This document shows, one piece after another, positions 15,928 to 22,665 of a stretch of DNA of 64,000 nt. The stretch is taken from assembly GCA_021848545.1 (NCBI GenBank), contig JAJZUL010000012.1:17858-81857 (forward strand). Direction: 5' to 3'. How positions within the stretch are numbered: position 1 is the stretch's first letter; each line of letters begins with the position of its first letter. The translations under genes were made by a program, and so were the position numbers. Origin of the DNA: Pseudomonadota bacterium. GTDB taxonomy: Bacteria > Pseudomonadota > Alphaproteobacteria > Rhodospirillales > Magnetospirillaceae. The notes below the pieces were generated by a model. That model was not told where the DNA came from, searched no databases, and worked only from the letters and a program-made list of their open reading frames with translations.

Positions 15928-16251
15928 TCAGGCCGCCTCGTTCGTTTTGACCGTCTGGGACAGTCGTTTCGTGGTACGTTGCTGGGGTCGCGTCTGGTGG
16001 ATGCGATCGCCATTCGCGGTGAATCGTTCGGGGAACAGTTGACGCGCCGTCAGGCCCAAAGCCTCGGCGATCACGTGTTCCAGATGCCGGTTGGGCGCCA
16101 GCAGGGCCGCCGACATCGCCTGGGGCGACACGCCCGCTTTGATGCCCAGCTGCCGCAGGGACGCCCCCCGCAGGCGCAATTGCCCACAGACCCACACCCG
16201 CCGTTCGACGGGATTTTTTGGGACGTCTAAGGTTGAAGGTGCGTTTGACAT
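15928..16251 (-). CDS. Ner/Nlp-type early regulator
   Basis: A 107-residue protein with the Nlp/Ner helix-turn-helix: VERRVWVCGQLRLRGASLRQ, LGIKAGVSPQAMSAALLAPN, HVIAEALGLTARQLFPERF, which matches the Ner pattern (xxLRxxGxSLxxLxxxxGxS... ADALGxxPxxxWPxRF). In Mu, Ner turns down early transcription and the repressor promoter. It is the first gene leftward of the operator region, directly facing the repressor gene, as in Mu. It has no strong ribosome site. The C-terminal 25 residues are extra compared with Mu Ner. Confidence 0.85.
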   Translation of the reverse strand: MSNAPSTLDVPKNPVERRVWVCGQLRLRGASLRQLGIKAGVSPQAMSAALLAPNRHLEHVIAEALGLTARQLFPERFTANGDRIHQTRPQQRTTKRLSQTVKTNEAA

Positions 16252-16415
16252 GACAAGGAAGATAAACCAAATTTTGGGTCGCTTGAACCCAAATTTTCAG
16301 TTTCAGCGGCGCCTACGCCCAAAATATGGGCCTGTTGTCATTTCCGCTTTGATTTTCAATGCGCTACGCTTCGCTGAAACAGTTTCAGCGAAAAATCATC
16401 GGAGTTTCAGCGACC
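16252..16415. promoter_or_regulatory. Divergent early/repressor promoter region with repressor operators
   Basis: This 164-base region separates the leftward Ner operon from the rightward repressor. It holds a perfect inverted repeat TCGCTGAAAC-A-GTTTCAGCGA at 16371-16391, a further GTTTCAGCG half-site at 16300-16308, and another at 16404-16412. A fifth copy (CGCTGAAAC, 16424-16432) lies just inside the repressor gene. A second, different inverted repeat TTTGGGT-n7-ACCCAAA lies at about 16274-16294, close to the Ner start, with a related GCCCA-n5-TGGGC at about 16317-16331. The natural reading is that one set binds the repressor and the other Ner. Exact promoters are not resolvable by eye. 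Confidence 0.75.
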
Positions 16416-16886
16416 ATGCCTTCCGCTGAAACTATCGGAGGCCGAATTCGGTTGGTTCGGGGCAGTTTGTCGCAGGCCGATTTTGCCGCCAAAATTGGGG
16501 TCAACAAGAACTTGGTCGGCAAGTATGAACGTGACGAAAACATACCGGGTGGCGACATCCTGACCCGTCTTCATCACGCGTTTGACGTTGATGTCACGTG
16601 GCTTTTAACCGGGGTTGAACCGCCCCGATCCGCCGCGCCATCGGCCGATTCCGACCGCCTCGACGAGGAACTGAACGCCCGCGTCGTGGATGGAATCGCC
16701 AGGCTTTACAAGGAGATGGGGGTGGGCCTGTCGCCGATGGACCTGGGCCGTCTGGCCGCTCGCGTCTATTCCGACCTGGTCGCCGACTTCACGCCTGACG
16801 AACGCCTCGCCGGCCTGAAGGGCATCCTCGCCCAGATGCGCCGCCAGCTGCGCGAGCCGCCTGCGGAAGGCAAACAATCGGCCTGA
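16416..16886 (+). CDS. Mu-like phage repressor, XRE family
   Basis: A 156-residue repressor with an XRE helix-turn-helix at the start: ETIGGRIRLVRGSLSQADFA, AKIGVNKNLVGKYERDENIP, LTRLHHAFDVDVTWLLTG. The C-terminal half is helical (dimerisation) and has no S24 protease motif, so SOS-type self-cleavage is not expected. I chose the ATG at 16416 because the longer in-frame start at 16359 would put the perfect operator repeat inside the coding sequence and add a basic stretch unlike the family; CGGAG lies about 11 bases before 16416. It should hold the prophage silent by binding the GTTTCAGCG sites on both sides of its own start. Confidence 0.85.
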   Translation: MPSAETIGGRIRLVRGSLSQADFAAKIGVNKNLVGKYERDENIPGGDILTRLHHAFDVDVTWLLTGVEPPRSAAPSADSDRLDEELNARVVDGIARLYKEMGVGLSPMDLGRLAARVYSDLVADFTPDERLAGLKGILAQMRRQLREPPAEGKQSA

Positions 16887-17147
16887 GACTGGTCGGCAAA
16901 TCCCCGCCGGAAGATACCGGCGCCTCCGCCCATTCGGTATACGGTCCGATAGGGATACTGGACTGCAAGATCATCTGTCCCGCGCCGGATTTTTGGGCGG
17001 ACTTGCAAAACCAAGATTGCATTTCATCCGGGCGCGATTTTTTTCAGACCCCGCAGAATTCAACGCATCCCGCCCCGTCCCGCACCATCCCGGTTAATCC
17101 CGCCTCCCTGCGGTACCATGTGTCCGGTAACAGCGGCGCTGTCCGCC
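16887..17147. other. Probable phage c-end region with transposase-site-like repeats
   Basis: This gap between the repressor and a host response regulator should contain the left (c) end of the Mu-like prophage. Read leftward, two similar blocks occur, AAAAATCCGGCGCGGG...ATGATCTTGCAGTC and AAAAATCGCGCCCGGATGAAATGCAATC (around 16950-16980 and 17005-17035), which could be MuA-binding sites. A terminal 5'-TG would be possible at about 17067 (leftward TGCGTTGAATTC). The exact boundary cannot be proved without the other end or an empty site. Confidence 0.4.
17065..17104 (+). repeat. Four 10-base tandem units with (A/G)TCCCG core
   Basis: Four consecutive decamers share a core: GCATCCCGCC, CCGTCCCGCA, CCATCCCGGT, TAATCCCGCC. 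The 10-base period places the cores on the same helix face. They lie between the phage end and the response-regulator stop. It may be a protein-binding array or chance GC-rich repetition. Confidence 0.45.
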
Positions 17148-17858
17148 TCACGATCTGAAGGCCGCGCGCGGTGGCGAGAGGCGGATCGGAACTTCGGTGA
17201 TGCCCAGCTCCAGCAGGCGGGAGATCAGGTGGCGGGTCAGGGGCGTGCCCGCCCGCAGCATCACCGTGCCTTCGCCGGCGCGTTTACCCACCTGCAGATC
17301 GGCGCCCAGCGGGGTGTCGGGCAAAACCCGGTCCAGTCCCACCATGGGCACCGAACTGTCGGACGACGAGACCGATGCCGCCGGATCGATGCGCTCGGCG
17401 GCGGTGATCATGCCGTTGACGTCCAGATTGCGGTAATAGAGCGGCGGCTGGATGTTGCGCTTGCCCCGCACCAGGAATTCGTAAAGGCGGCGGGCCAAAT
17501 CCTCCTTACCGAACGGTTTGCTGATGAAGGAATCGGCATCCAGCGCCAGGGCGACCGAGGTCAGGGCGAAACTGCGCGAGGCGGTGGCGACGATGAAATG
17601 GGCATCATGGGCGATGGGGAGCCGGCCCTGGCGCAAATCCGCCAAAAAACGCAAGCCCGATCCGTCCGGCATGTAATGGTCCGACAGGATCAGCCCCAGC
17701 GTGGGATCTGCCGCCAGGGCGGTCGTGGCCTCTTCGGCCGAGGCGGCGCTGACGATATGTCCGGCGCCCAGCGACCCCAGTAGGGTGGTGGCCACATGGC
17801 GCGAAAACGGTTCGTCGTCGATGACCAGGATACGGAAAGACGCGTTGCTACCAGCCAT
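17148..17858 (-). CDS. Response regulator with HD-GYP-leader-like C-terminus
   Basis: A 236-residue protein with an N-terminal receiver domain: acidic pair Asp14/Asp15 (LVIDDEPFSR), phosphoacceptor Asp60 (GLILSDHYMPDGSG), Thr92 (IVATAS) and Lys114 (FISKPFGKED). The remaining 100 residues are not a DNA-binding domain. They read DRVLPDTPLGADLQVGKRAG, EGTVMLRAGTPLTRHLISRL, ELGITEVPI, resembling the short element found before HD-GYP domains (leader DL..GxxLLxxGxxLT..LI..L), but no HD-GYP follows. It may signal by protein contact. The start at 17858 gives MAGSNASFRIL; longer frames add unrelated sequence. No histidine kinase is adjacent. Confidence 0.82.
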   Translation of the reverse strand: MAGSNASFRILVIDDEPFSRHVATTLLGSLGAGHIVSAASAEEATTALAADPTLGLILSDHYMPDGSGLRFLADLRQGRLPIAHDAHFIVATASRSFALTSVALALDADSFISKPFGKEDLARRLYEFLVRGKRNIQPPLYYRNLDVNGMITAAERIDPAASVSSSDSSVPMVGLDRVLPDTPLGADLQVGKRAGEGTVMLRAGTPLTRHLISRLLELGITEVPIRLSPPRAAFRS

Positions 17859-18467
17859 AACTGTCCGCGAATAGAGAGCGGGATTGGCGGGCGCGGGCGC
17901 GCCGCGCACCCGCAATCATCATAGCGTGTCAACGGCGGCGGGCGTCGCAAAAAAATGGTCATATGATGGCGCGGCGAAGATCGGCATTCGGTCCGCGATG
18001 GCAAATGGTTCTATGGCCCATAGACGGGGCTGGCGCCGGGCCGCATCCGATGGCGCGGCGGCGGGTGAACCCTTCGGCTATCGGCGGTTCCCGCCCCAAA
18101 AACCGGACGCGGGCAAGCCCGGCTATTCAGACCCAGCCCCGGCGTCTTCGGAGACGATCAGGCTCGCCTCCGTACCGGCCACGGCGCAAAAAAACATGGC
18201 CGTTGTCAGGCACTTCGCCATCAACCTCGTTCGCACCGTCGCCGACAAAAAATCAATCAAACTCAGGCGCAAGGCGGCCGCATGGGACGTCCGATACCTC
18301 GCCGCCATCTTGAGATTAATGGTTTGTTAATCTGGATTCCTGGCCCTGGGTGCCTCCACACCGCTTTGACAAAGCGCGGCGCCGAATGCCAACATGCCTG
18401 ACTTCGGATTTCCTCTTTCGTATAAAGTAAGATTAGGACGGATCGCTGGGGTCGTGGGGAGATGTTT
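17859..18467. other. Non-coding stretch before the transport operon
   Basis: About 600 bases with no gene I can support. Overlapping open frames on both strands are low in protein-like character. A TTGACA at 18366-18371 inside CTTTGACAAAG and an AT-rich TATAAAGTAAG just before 18435 are the only promoter-like strings upstream of the binding-protein gene; their spacing is not canonical. GGAG at 18458-18461 is the ribosome site for that gene. Confidence 0.4.
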
Positions 18468-19352
18468 ATGACGGGGTGGCGCCGGTATTTCGCGCTCTTA
18501 TGCTTGGGGGTCGCGACGGCATGTTGCCGGTTTGCCGCGCCGGCCACCGCCGCGCCGGCCGTCGCCGCGGCGGTGAAGCCGGCGCAGACTTTTCCGCCGG
18601 ACATCCAGAAGATCATCAATCGCGGCACGCTGATCGTGGCGATGACGGCGGGCAATCTGGCGCCGTTCCACATGGTCAAGGATGGCAGGGTGACGGGGTT
18701 GGGCGCGCAATTGGCCGAAGGTTTGGCCAAGGCGCTGGGCGTGCGGGTCACCTACGATCTGTCGTCCAGGACCTTCGACGGGGTGATCGATCAGGTGGCC
18801 GAAGGCAAGGCCGACATCGCCATTTCCAAGATCAGCCGCAGCCTGAAGCGGTCGCGCCGGGTGCTTTTTTCGCGGCCTTACGTGAAGCTCTATCACGCCA
18901 TACTGATCAACCGGTTCTGGTGGGAGAACGCCATCAAGGACCAGAGCATGGCCGCAGTGATCCGGGGATTCACCGGGCGGGTCGGCGTGATCGCCCATTC
19001 GGCCTTCGTCGGCTATGCCCATCGGGCGATGCCCAAGGCCGACATCGTCGGCTATCCCACATGGAAGGACGTGATCGCCGCGCTGGCCGACGGCAAGGTC
19101 ACCGCCATCTATCGCGACGAATTGTCGATGAAGGAGGTGGTGCAGGATCATCCGGCCTTGGCCTTGCATGTGAAGACCGTGGCCCTGGTCAATTACGTCG
19201 ACAATGTCTGCATGGCGCTCGGCCCCGATGACTTTCATCTGCAGCAGTTGGTGAACATCTATCTCGACGATCTTCATCTGCATTTGACGGCGACCACGCT
19301 GCTTCGGCGTTACCAGCGAATAGAGGCGGCCCGGAAAGAGGCTTCGCGATGA
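18468..19352 (+). CDS. Periplasmic solute-binding protein, family 3
   Basis: A 294-residue exported protein: a Sec-type leader (MTGWRRYFALLCLGVATACC then ATAAPAV) followed by a type-II periplasmic binding fold: RGTLIVAMTAGNLAPFHMVK, GVIDQVAEGKADIAISKISR, RRVLFSRPYVKLYHAILINR, GYPTWKDVIAALADGKVTAI. This is the SBP_bac_3 pattern (amino acid or small organic acid binding). I chose the ATG at 18468, six bases after GGAG, over the ATG at 18462, which abuts the GGAG. It overlaps the downstream symporter by four bases (ATGA), so the two are translationally coupled. No ABC transporter genes are nearby. Confidence 0.85.
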   Translation: MTGWRRYFALLCLGVATACCRFAAPATAAPAVAAAVKPAQTFPPDIQKIINRGTLIVAMTAGNLAPFHMVKDGRVTGLGAQLAEGLAKALGVRVTYDLSSRTFDGVIDQVAEGKADIAISKISRSLKRSRRVLFSRPYVKLYHAILINRFWWENAIKDQSMAAVIRGFTGRVGVIAHSAFVGYAHRAMPKADIVGYPTWKDVIAALADGKVTAIYRDELSMKEVVQDHPALALHVKTVALVNYVDNVCMALGPDDFHLQQLVNIYLDDLHLHLTATTLLRRYQRIEAARKEASR

Positions 19353-20680
19353 GCAATTCTTCGTTCATGTCCTCGTGGGTGCGGGTGATGTCCCATCCGG
19401 CGGCGGTCTTCGGCGGGCTGGCCGCCGGCATCGGCGTCGGCCTCGCCAGCGGTCGGGTCGCCGCCGCCCTGGCGCCGGCGGGGGATATGTACATCACCTT
19501 GCTGAAAATGCTGGTGCTGCCGTTCATGGTCTCGGCGATCATCGTCAGTCTGGCGCGGCTGTTGAGCCGGGGCGGAGCCGGCGCGCATCTGAGCCGGATC
19601 GCCGTGGCCATCGTCGCCTCGATGTTCATCGCCTCGGCGGTGGGGGTGGCCACTGGGCTGGTTCTGACGCTGGGGCAAAATCTCCATTCCGGCTCCCAGG
19701 CCGCCCTGGGCCGGATGGTCAATGAATCGACCAACGCGTTCGCGGCCGATACCAAGGTCGATCTGGCCGGACCGCCTTCGGCGCCCAACCGCATCGCGGA
19801 AGTGACCAACGCGCTGACCCACGTCTTTCCCAGCAACATCTTCGAGGCCCTCAGTCTGGGCGACAGTCTGAAGGTGGTGGTGTTTTCCCTGCTGTTCGGT
19901 CTGGCCCTGGGGGTGACGCCCCGCGGTGGCGCCAGCACCCTGATCGACGTGCTGGAAACGGCGTTTCGCGGCTGCCAGACCATGATGCGCGGCATCAATA
20001 CCCTGCTGCCCATCGCCATATGCGCGATGGTCGCGCCCCTGGTGGGGGAATTCGGCTCGGGGGCCGGCGTCGGATCGGTGCAGACCATGCTGATGTTCGT
20101 GGTCGCCCAGGTGGTGGGCGTCGCCCTCGTGTTCTTGATTTCCGCCGTGACCGTCAGCCGCCGGGCCAAAATGGGGATCGTGGCCGGCATTCTGGCCCTG
20201 CGCGAGCCGATCATCATGGCGTTCGGGACCCGCAACAGCATCGCCTGCATTCCGTCGGCGATCGACAAGATGTCGGAAAAACTGCGGATCAGCCGGTCGG
20301 ATCTGGAACTGGTGGTACCGCTGGGCGTCGCCCTGTGCCGGTTCGGCCCGGTCACCTATTACGCCATTTCCACCCTGTTCATCGCCCAGCTCTACGATGT
20401 CCACCTGCATGTGGCGCAACTGGTCGTGGTGCTGCTGGCCTCGATGGCGGCGGGGCTGGCGTCGAGCGGCAGCAACGGGCTGATCACCATCGCCATGGTG
20501 GCCTTGGTGTGCGGGCCGCTGGGCTTGCCGGTGGGGGCGGCCATGGTCCTGTTCATCGCCGTCGATCCGGTGGTGGCCGGCTTCCGGGTGGTGTCGATCG
20601 TCTACGGCACCTGCGCTTTGGCTTCGGTGATCTGCGAACGGGAAGAGCAAGACATACCCATGCCGGCCCAAGCCGCATGA
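19349..20680 (+). CDS. Divergent SDF-family (dicarboxylate/amino acid:cation) symporter
   Basis: A 443-residue membrane protein of the SDF/DAACS family with about eight hydrophobic spans and two re-entrant hairpins. Family blocks are visible: MYITLLKMLVLPFMVSAIIV, ISFDI-like hairpin region FGTRNSIACIPSAI, VPLGVALCRFGPVTYYAIST and LASSGSNGLITIAMVALVCG. The usual sodium/substrate motif NMDGT is replaced by RFGPV (residues about 331-335), and the SSSAATLP hairpin by RNSIACIP, so substrate or coupling ion may differ from GltP/DctA. The gene starts inside the binding-protein stop. The function is inferred as uptake with the binding protein as receptor. Confidence 0.85.
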   Translation: MSNSSFMSSWVRVMSHPAAVFGGLAAGIGVGLASGRVAAALAPAGDMYITLLKMLVLPFMVSAIIVSLARLLSRGGAGAHLSRIAVAIVASMFIASAVGVATGLVLTLGQNLHSGSQAALGRMVNESTNAFAADTKVDLAGPPSAPNRIAEVTNALTHVFPSNIFEALSLGDSLKVVVFSLLFGLALGVTPRGGASTLIDVLETAFRGCQTMMRGINTLLPIAICAMVAPLVGEFGSGAGVGSVQTMLMFVVAQVVGVALVFLISAVTVSRRAKMGIVAGILALREPIIMAFGTRNSIACIPSAIDKMSEKLRISRSDLELVVPLGVALCRFGPVTYYAISTLFIAQLYDVHLHVAQLVVVLLASMAAGLASSGSNGLITIAMVALVCGPLGLPVGAAMVLFIAVDPVVAGFRVVSIVYGTCALASVICEREEQDIPMPAQAA

Positions 20681-20682
20681 TC

Positions 20683-20718
20683 CCACATCCCGATGAGTTG
20701 TAACTCATCGGGATGTGG
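20683..20718 (+). terminator. Perfect hairpin closing the transport operon
   Basis: A 17-base perfect inverted repeat (CCACATCCCGATGAGTT, then AACTCATCGGGATGTGG, separated by GT) starting three bases after the symporter stop. It is well placed for a Rho-independent terminator, but no T-run follows; an IS3 end starts at the next base, so the original T-run may have been displaced. Bidirectional function is possible. Confidence 0.65.
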
Positions 20719-21130
20719 TGAACTTGCCCCGGTTTCGCCGGAGGCGGGTTGGATCAAATTCTGGCGGTCGAGTGATGTGGTATCGCCCAGCATTCCTTGG
20801 TGAGACCGAAGGACCATTCCTCGGCGCCGACCTGCGTTTCGGAGCGCCGGGAGTCGCAGGCGGGGTCAAGGAGGGCCCGCGCCGCTTGCGGCGTGGATGC
20901 CTTGACGCCGCCGAGCACCCTGCAATCCTTGCGCAGACGGGCCGAGCGTTCATGCCGCCATGGCCTTTGCGTCGGCGATGGCGGCGTAGAAGCGGGCCTC
21001 GGCCTCGGCGGGCGGGATGTTTCCGATCGGCTCGAGCAGGCGCCGGTTGTTGAACCAGTCGACCCATTCGAGCGTGGCGAACTCGACCGCTTCGAAGCTG
21101 CGCCATGGCCCGCGGCGGTGAATCTCGGGT
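20719..21130 (-). mobile_element. IS3-family remnant (3' end of orfB plus terminal repeat)
   Basis: The end of an IS3-family element, leftward. TGAACTTGCCCCGGTTTCGC at 20719 and following matches the usual IS3-group terminal repeat (TGAAC..CCCCGG.TT). The last part of the OrfB integrase is readable from about 21130 to the stop at 20950: EIHRRGPWRSFEAVEFATLE, WVDWFNNRRLLEPIGNIPP, then EAEARFYAAIADAK. The catalytic core and the other terminal repeat are missing, so it is inactive. Confidence 0.82.
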
Positions 21131-21284
21131 ACACCGATCCTTTCGTTGGAGGGGTGCCATGACCAGGGAACAGCGCGCTGATACCAGGGCCAAAAATAGC
21201 GGACTCGCGGTGAGGTGAGGGTTGCGCGGATGAGTCGGTGTGATTCTCTTGCCGAGGACTCACCAACGAGGGAATCTTGTCACC

Positions 21285-21970
21285 ATGCCCGCGCTTCGGA
21301 TACGGACGGATCTGACGTCGAACGAGCTTCGCCATCAGGCTCGGTGCGAAAGCGATGGCCGCGTGGTCCGGCGGCTTCTGGCGAAAGCGATGGCGCTGGA
21401 CGGGGCCAGCCGGGGAGAGGCGGCCCGGTGCGGGGGGATGAACCGGCAGACGTTGCGCGACGGGGTGATCCGCTACAACGCTGAAGGGGCCGAGGGGCTG
21501 CGGGATCGCCCCCATACCGGCCGTCCACCACTCTTGGCGCCGGAACTGGAACAGGAACTGGCCCCGCTCGTTGCAGCGGGTTCCGATCTGGACCGGGACG
21601 GCGTCGTCGAATTCCGGGTTCGTCACATCCGCGAGATCGCGGCCCAGCACTTCGGAGCGGATTATACGCGCAGCGGCATGCAGGATCGTCTGCATCGGAT
21701 GAAGTTGTCCTACCTCCAGCCCCGTCCGATCCATTCCAAAACCGACCCAGAGGCCCAGGAGGCGTTCAAAAAAACTTCGCAGCCGCCGTCGCCGCCATCC
21801 GCGAGCAACACCCCGAGGCGGAGCGCCTCGAAATCTGGTTCCAGGACGAAGCCCAGGTCGGCCAGAAGGGAACGCTGACCAAGCGGTGGGCTCCCTGCCG
21901 GCACTCGGCCACGGGCCGTGCGCGACCACCGCTTCAAGTCGGCCTACATCTTCGGCGCGGTCTGCCCGGG
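21285..21970 (+). pseudogene. IS630-family transposase fragment A (5' part, frameshifted)
   Basis: N-terminal and middle part of an IS630-family transposase: MPALRIRTDLTSNELRHQAR, a helix-turn-helix (ASRGEAARCGGMNRQTLRDG), AEGLRDRPHTGRPPLL and HRMKLSYLQPRPIHS. The frame changes at an A7 run (21768-21774), which could be a programmed -1 site, then continues NFAAAVAAIREQHPEAERLE and IWFQDEAQVGQKGTLTKRWA with the first catalytic Asp. An extra base near 21895 forces a second change before FKSAYIFGAVCP, where the homology stops. The remaining DDE part is absent. Confidence 0.8.
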
Positions 21971-21984
21971 ATTCGTGCATGCCG

Positions 21985-22605
21985 AGAAGCTGAGCTTCAA
22001 AAAAAAGCGTGCTCCCCAGTGAACAGGATCGGCCCGACGTCGCGCGAAAGCGCGGGCAGTGGAAGATATATCAGGGCCGGATCGCGCTTGAGCGTCTGGT
22101 CTTCATCGACGAAACCTGGACCAAGACCAATATGGCGCCGCTCCGAGGGGGGGCCCCGCGCGGCCAGAGGCTGGATGCCAAGGTGCCCTACGGCCATTGG
22201 AAGACCATGACCTTCCTCGCCGCGCTCCGCCATGACCGCATCGACGCCCCTTGGGTCCTTGATGGGCCGATCAATGGAGAGCGCTTCCGGGTCTACGTCG
22301 AGAAGGTGCTCGTTCCCACCCTCAGCCCCGGCGACATCGTGGTCATGGACAATCTCGGCAGCCACAAGGGCGAGGCCGTTCGCCGCCTCATCCGGGGCGT
22401 CGGCGCCAAGCTGTTCCTGCTGCCGAAATATTCTCCTGACCTGAACCCCATCGAGCAGGTCTTCGCCAAGCTCAAACATCTGCTGCGCAAGGAGGCGGCT
22501 CGCACCGTCGATGCCCTCTGCGCGGCGCTTGGCAAGCTACTCGATGCCTTCGCACCCCAAGAGTGTGCCAATCTCCTCAGAAACGCAGGTTATGCACCAA
22601 CCTGA
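21985..22605 (+). pseudogene. IS630-family transposase fragment B (3' part, different element)
   Basis: The C-terminal DDE domain of a second, different IS630 transposase. After an A8 run (21999-22006), where the frame must shift by +1, it reads VLPSEQDRPDVARKRGQW, LVFIDETWTKTNMAPLRG (first Asp), VVMDNLGSHKGEAVRR (second Asp) and LLPKYSPDLNPIEQVFAKLK (catalytic Glu), ending in ECANLLRNAGYAPT. The N-terminal DNA-binding part is missing, so it is inactive alone. The element end ATTTCATCCCGCTC is followed by TA at 22619-22620, the dinucleotide targeted by IS630. Confidence 0.82.
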
Positions 22606-22622
22606 TTTCATCCCGCTCTAAG

Positions 22623-22640
22623 AACCGCCTTCGGGCGGTT
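22623..22640 (+). terminator. Rho-independent terminator hairpin
   Basis: AACCGCC-TTCG-GGCGGTT followed on the + strand by TTTTGTCGTTTTT. The T-run is on the rightward strand; on the leftward strand the hairpin stands 26 bases after the last synthetase gene but lacks a T-run, so it is at best a weak terminator for that operon. Confidence 0.7.
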
Positions 22641-22665
22641 TTGTCGTTTTTGGCCGATTTTTGGA

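Noticed and set aside
18123..18308. A 61-codon leftward frame with a hydrophobic stretch (TTAMFFCAVAGTEASLIV)
   Set aside because: No ribosome site and no supporting context; the composition fits chance in a non-coding gap.
17884..18330. Rightward frame before the transport operon
   Set aside because: Overlaps the likely promoter of the divergent regulator, lacks a ribosome site and reads as low-complexity Arg/Ala/Pro sequence.
19310..20686. Long leftward frame opposite the symporter
   Set aside because: It has extreme His/Gly/Gln/Asp composition and no domains; the rightward frame has membrane spans and family motifs.
20754..21980. A 408-codon leftward frame across both IS remnants
   Set aside because: It crosses the IS3 and IS630 pieces in frames that are neither transposase; it is a chance open frame.
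22623..22640. Hairpin considered as the terminator of the leftward synthetase operon
   Set aside because: The T-run lies on the rightward strand only; on the leftward strand the hairpin is followed by CTTAGAG.
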